From positions 4,703,001-4,767,000 of the forward strand of contig NZ_CP017147.1 in the NCBI RefSeq assembly GCF_001741865.1: a DNA stretch of 64,000 nt. The letters run 5' to 3'. Below, one piece after another: positions 63,957 through 64,000 of this stretch. The notes under the pieces are model-generated. The model was given only the letters and a program-made list of their open reading frames with translations, was not told where the DNA came from and searched no databases. Source of the DNA: Bosea vaviloviae (GTDB taxonomy: Bacteria > Pseudomonadota > Alphaproteobacteria > Rhizobiales > Beijerinckiaceae). Position 1 is the first letter of the stretch; each line of letters starts with the position of its first letter. Position numbers and translations under genes: made by a program.

Positions 63957-64000
63957 TCACCCGAGAAGTGCGTCGAGCGTGGCTGCTGCGGCACGCAACG
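63957..64000 (-). CDS. C-terminal end of a gene cut by the window edge
   Basis: Reading the minus strand in from the edge gives LRAAAATLDALLG and a TGA at 63957-63959, an alanine/leucine-rich tail with coding-like composition. Too little is present to name the protein, and a chance frame is possible. Confidence 0.35.
   Translation of the reverse strand, partial: LRAAAATLDALLG

Overview
The window is high-GC (apart from one island), densely coded alphaproteobacterial DNA. The gene content points to the Hyphomicrobiales (Bosea-, Azorhizobium- or Bradyrhizobium-like): an LdtR-like MarR regulator, a Prs-type type I secretion system, paired Ppx and RlmE genes, many solute ABC transporters, and families of short intergenic palindromic repeats. 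The genus cannot be fixed from sequence alone.

Layout. 1-4.3 kb: an alanyl-tRNA deacylase, a mercaptopyruvate sulfurtransferase, a cupin protein and an AbgB-like M20 amidohydrolase. 4.6-9.4 kb: an XRE-cupin regulator (with a small membrane protein) divergent from a polar amino acid/amine ABC transporter and a PuuB-like FAD oxidase; the divergent promoter holds two palindromic operators. 9.5-26 kb: the metabolic centrepiece, a reductive nicotinate degradation cluster. It has two PF06684 paralogues and an enamidase on the minus strand; on the plus strand a MarR regulator, ferredoxin-NADP reductase, [2Fe-2S] ferredoxin, a two-polypeptide molybdenum hydroxylase, 6-hydroxynicotinate reductase and an ApbE-superfamily UPF0280 protein; and convergently a four-gene HAAT-type ABC transporter. 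The parts mirror the Eubacterium barkeri nicotinate route (hydroxylase, then reductase, then enamidase), with an NADPH-FNR-ferredoxin chain as likely electron source. A shared operator-like sequence upstream of the enamidase/MarR pair, the FNR operon and the distant transporter operon suggests one regulon.

26-31.7 kb: an MsbA-like exporter, then tRNA-Gln(CUG) and an AT-richer island with a HEPN-like/LprI-like hypothetical protein and a vapBC pair whose toxin gene is cut by a 661-bp element with 30-bp terminal inverted repeats. 31.7-51.8 kb: a surface-glycan and secretion locus. Ten minus-strand genes, nine of them overlapping by about 4 bp, encode glycosyltransferases, two polysaccharide pyruvyl transferase paralogues, a methyltransferase, a secreted beta-propeller-like protein, a coiled-coil membrane protein and (after a terminator) a GSCFA protein. 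Upstream lie an RTX protein made almost only of nonapeptide repeats, its probable HlyD/ABC type I exporter, an LdtR-like regulator and another glycosyltransferase.

52-64 kb: mostly ordinary genes: AidB-like acyl-CoA dehydrogenase, AraC regulator, a second AlaX protein, a DMT exporter, TonB, a Crp/Fnr regulator, glycerol kinase, Ppx/GppA phosphatase, RlmE, and an APH-fold protein with an altered catalytic motif.

Functional names are from motif recognition without database searches; the nicotinate assignment is the strongest pathway-level inference and the operator, flavinylation and element claims are hypotheses to be tested.
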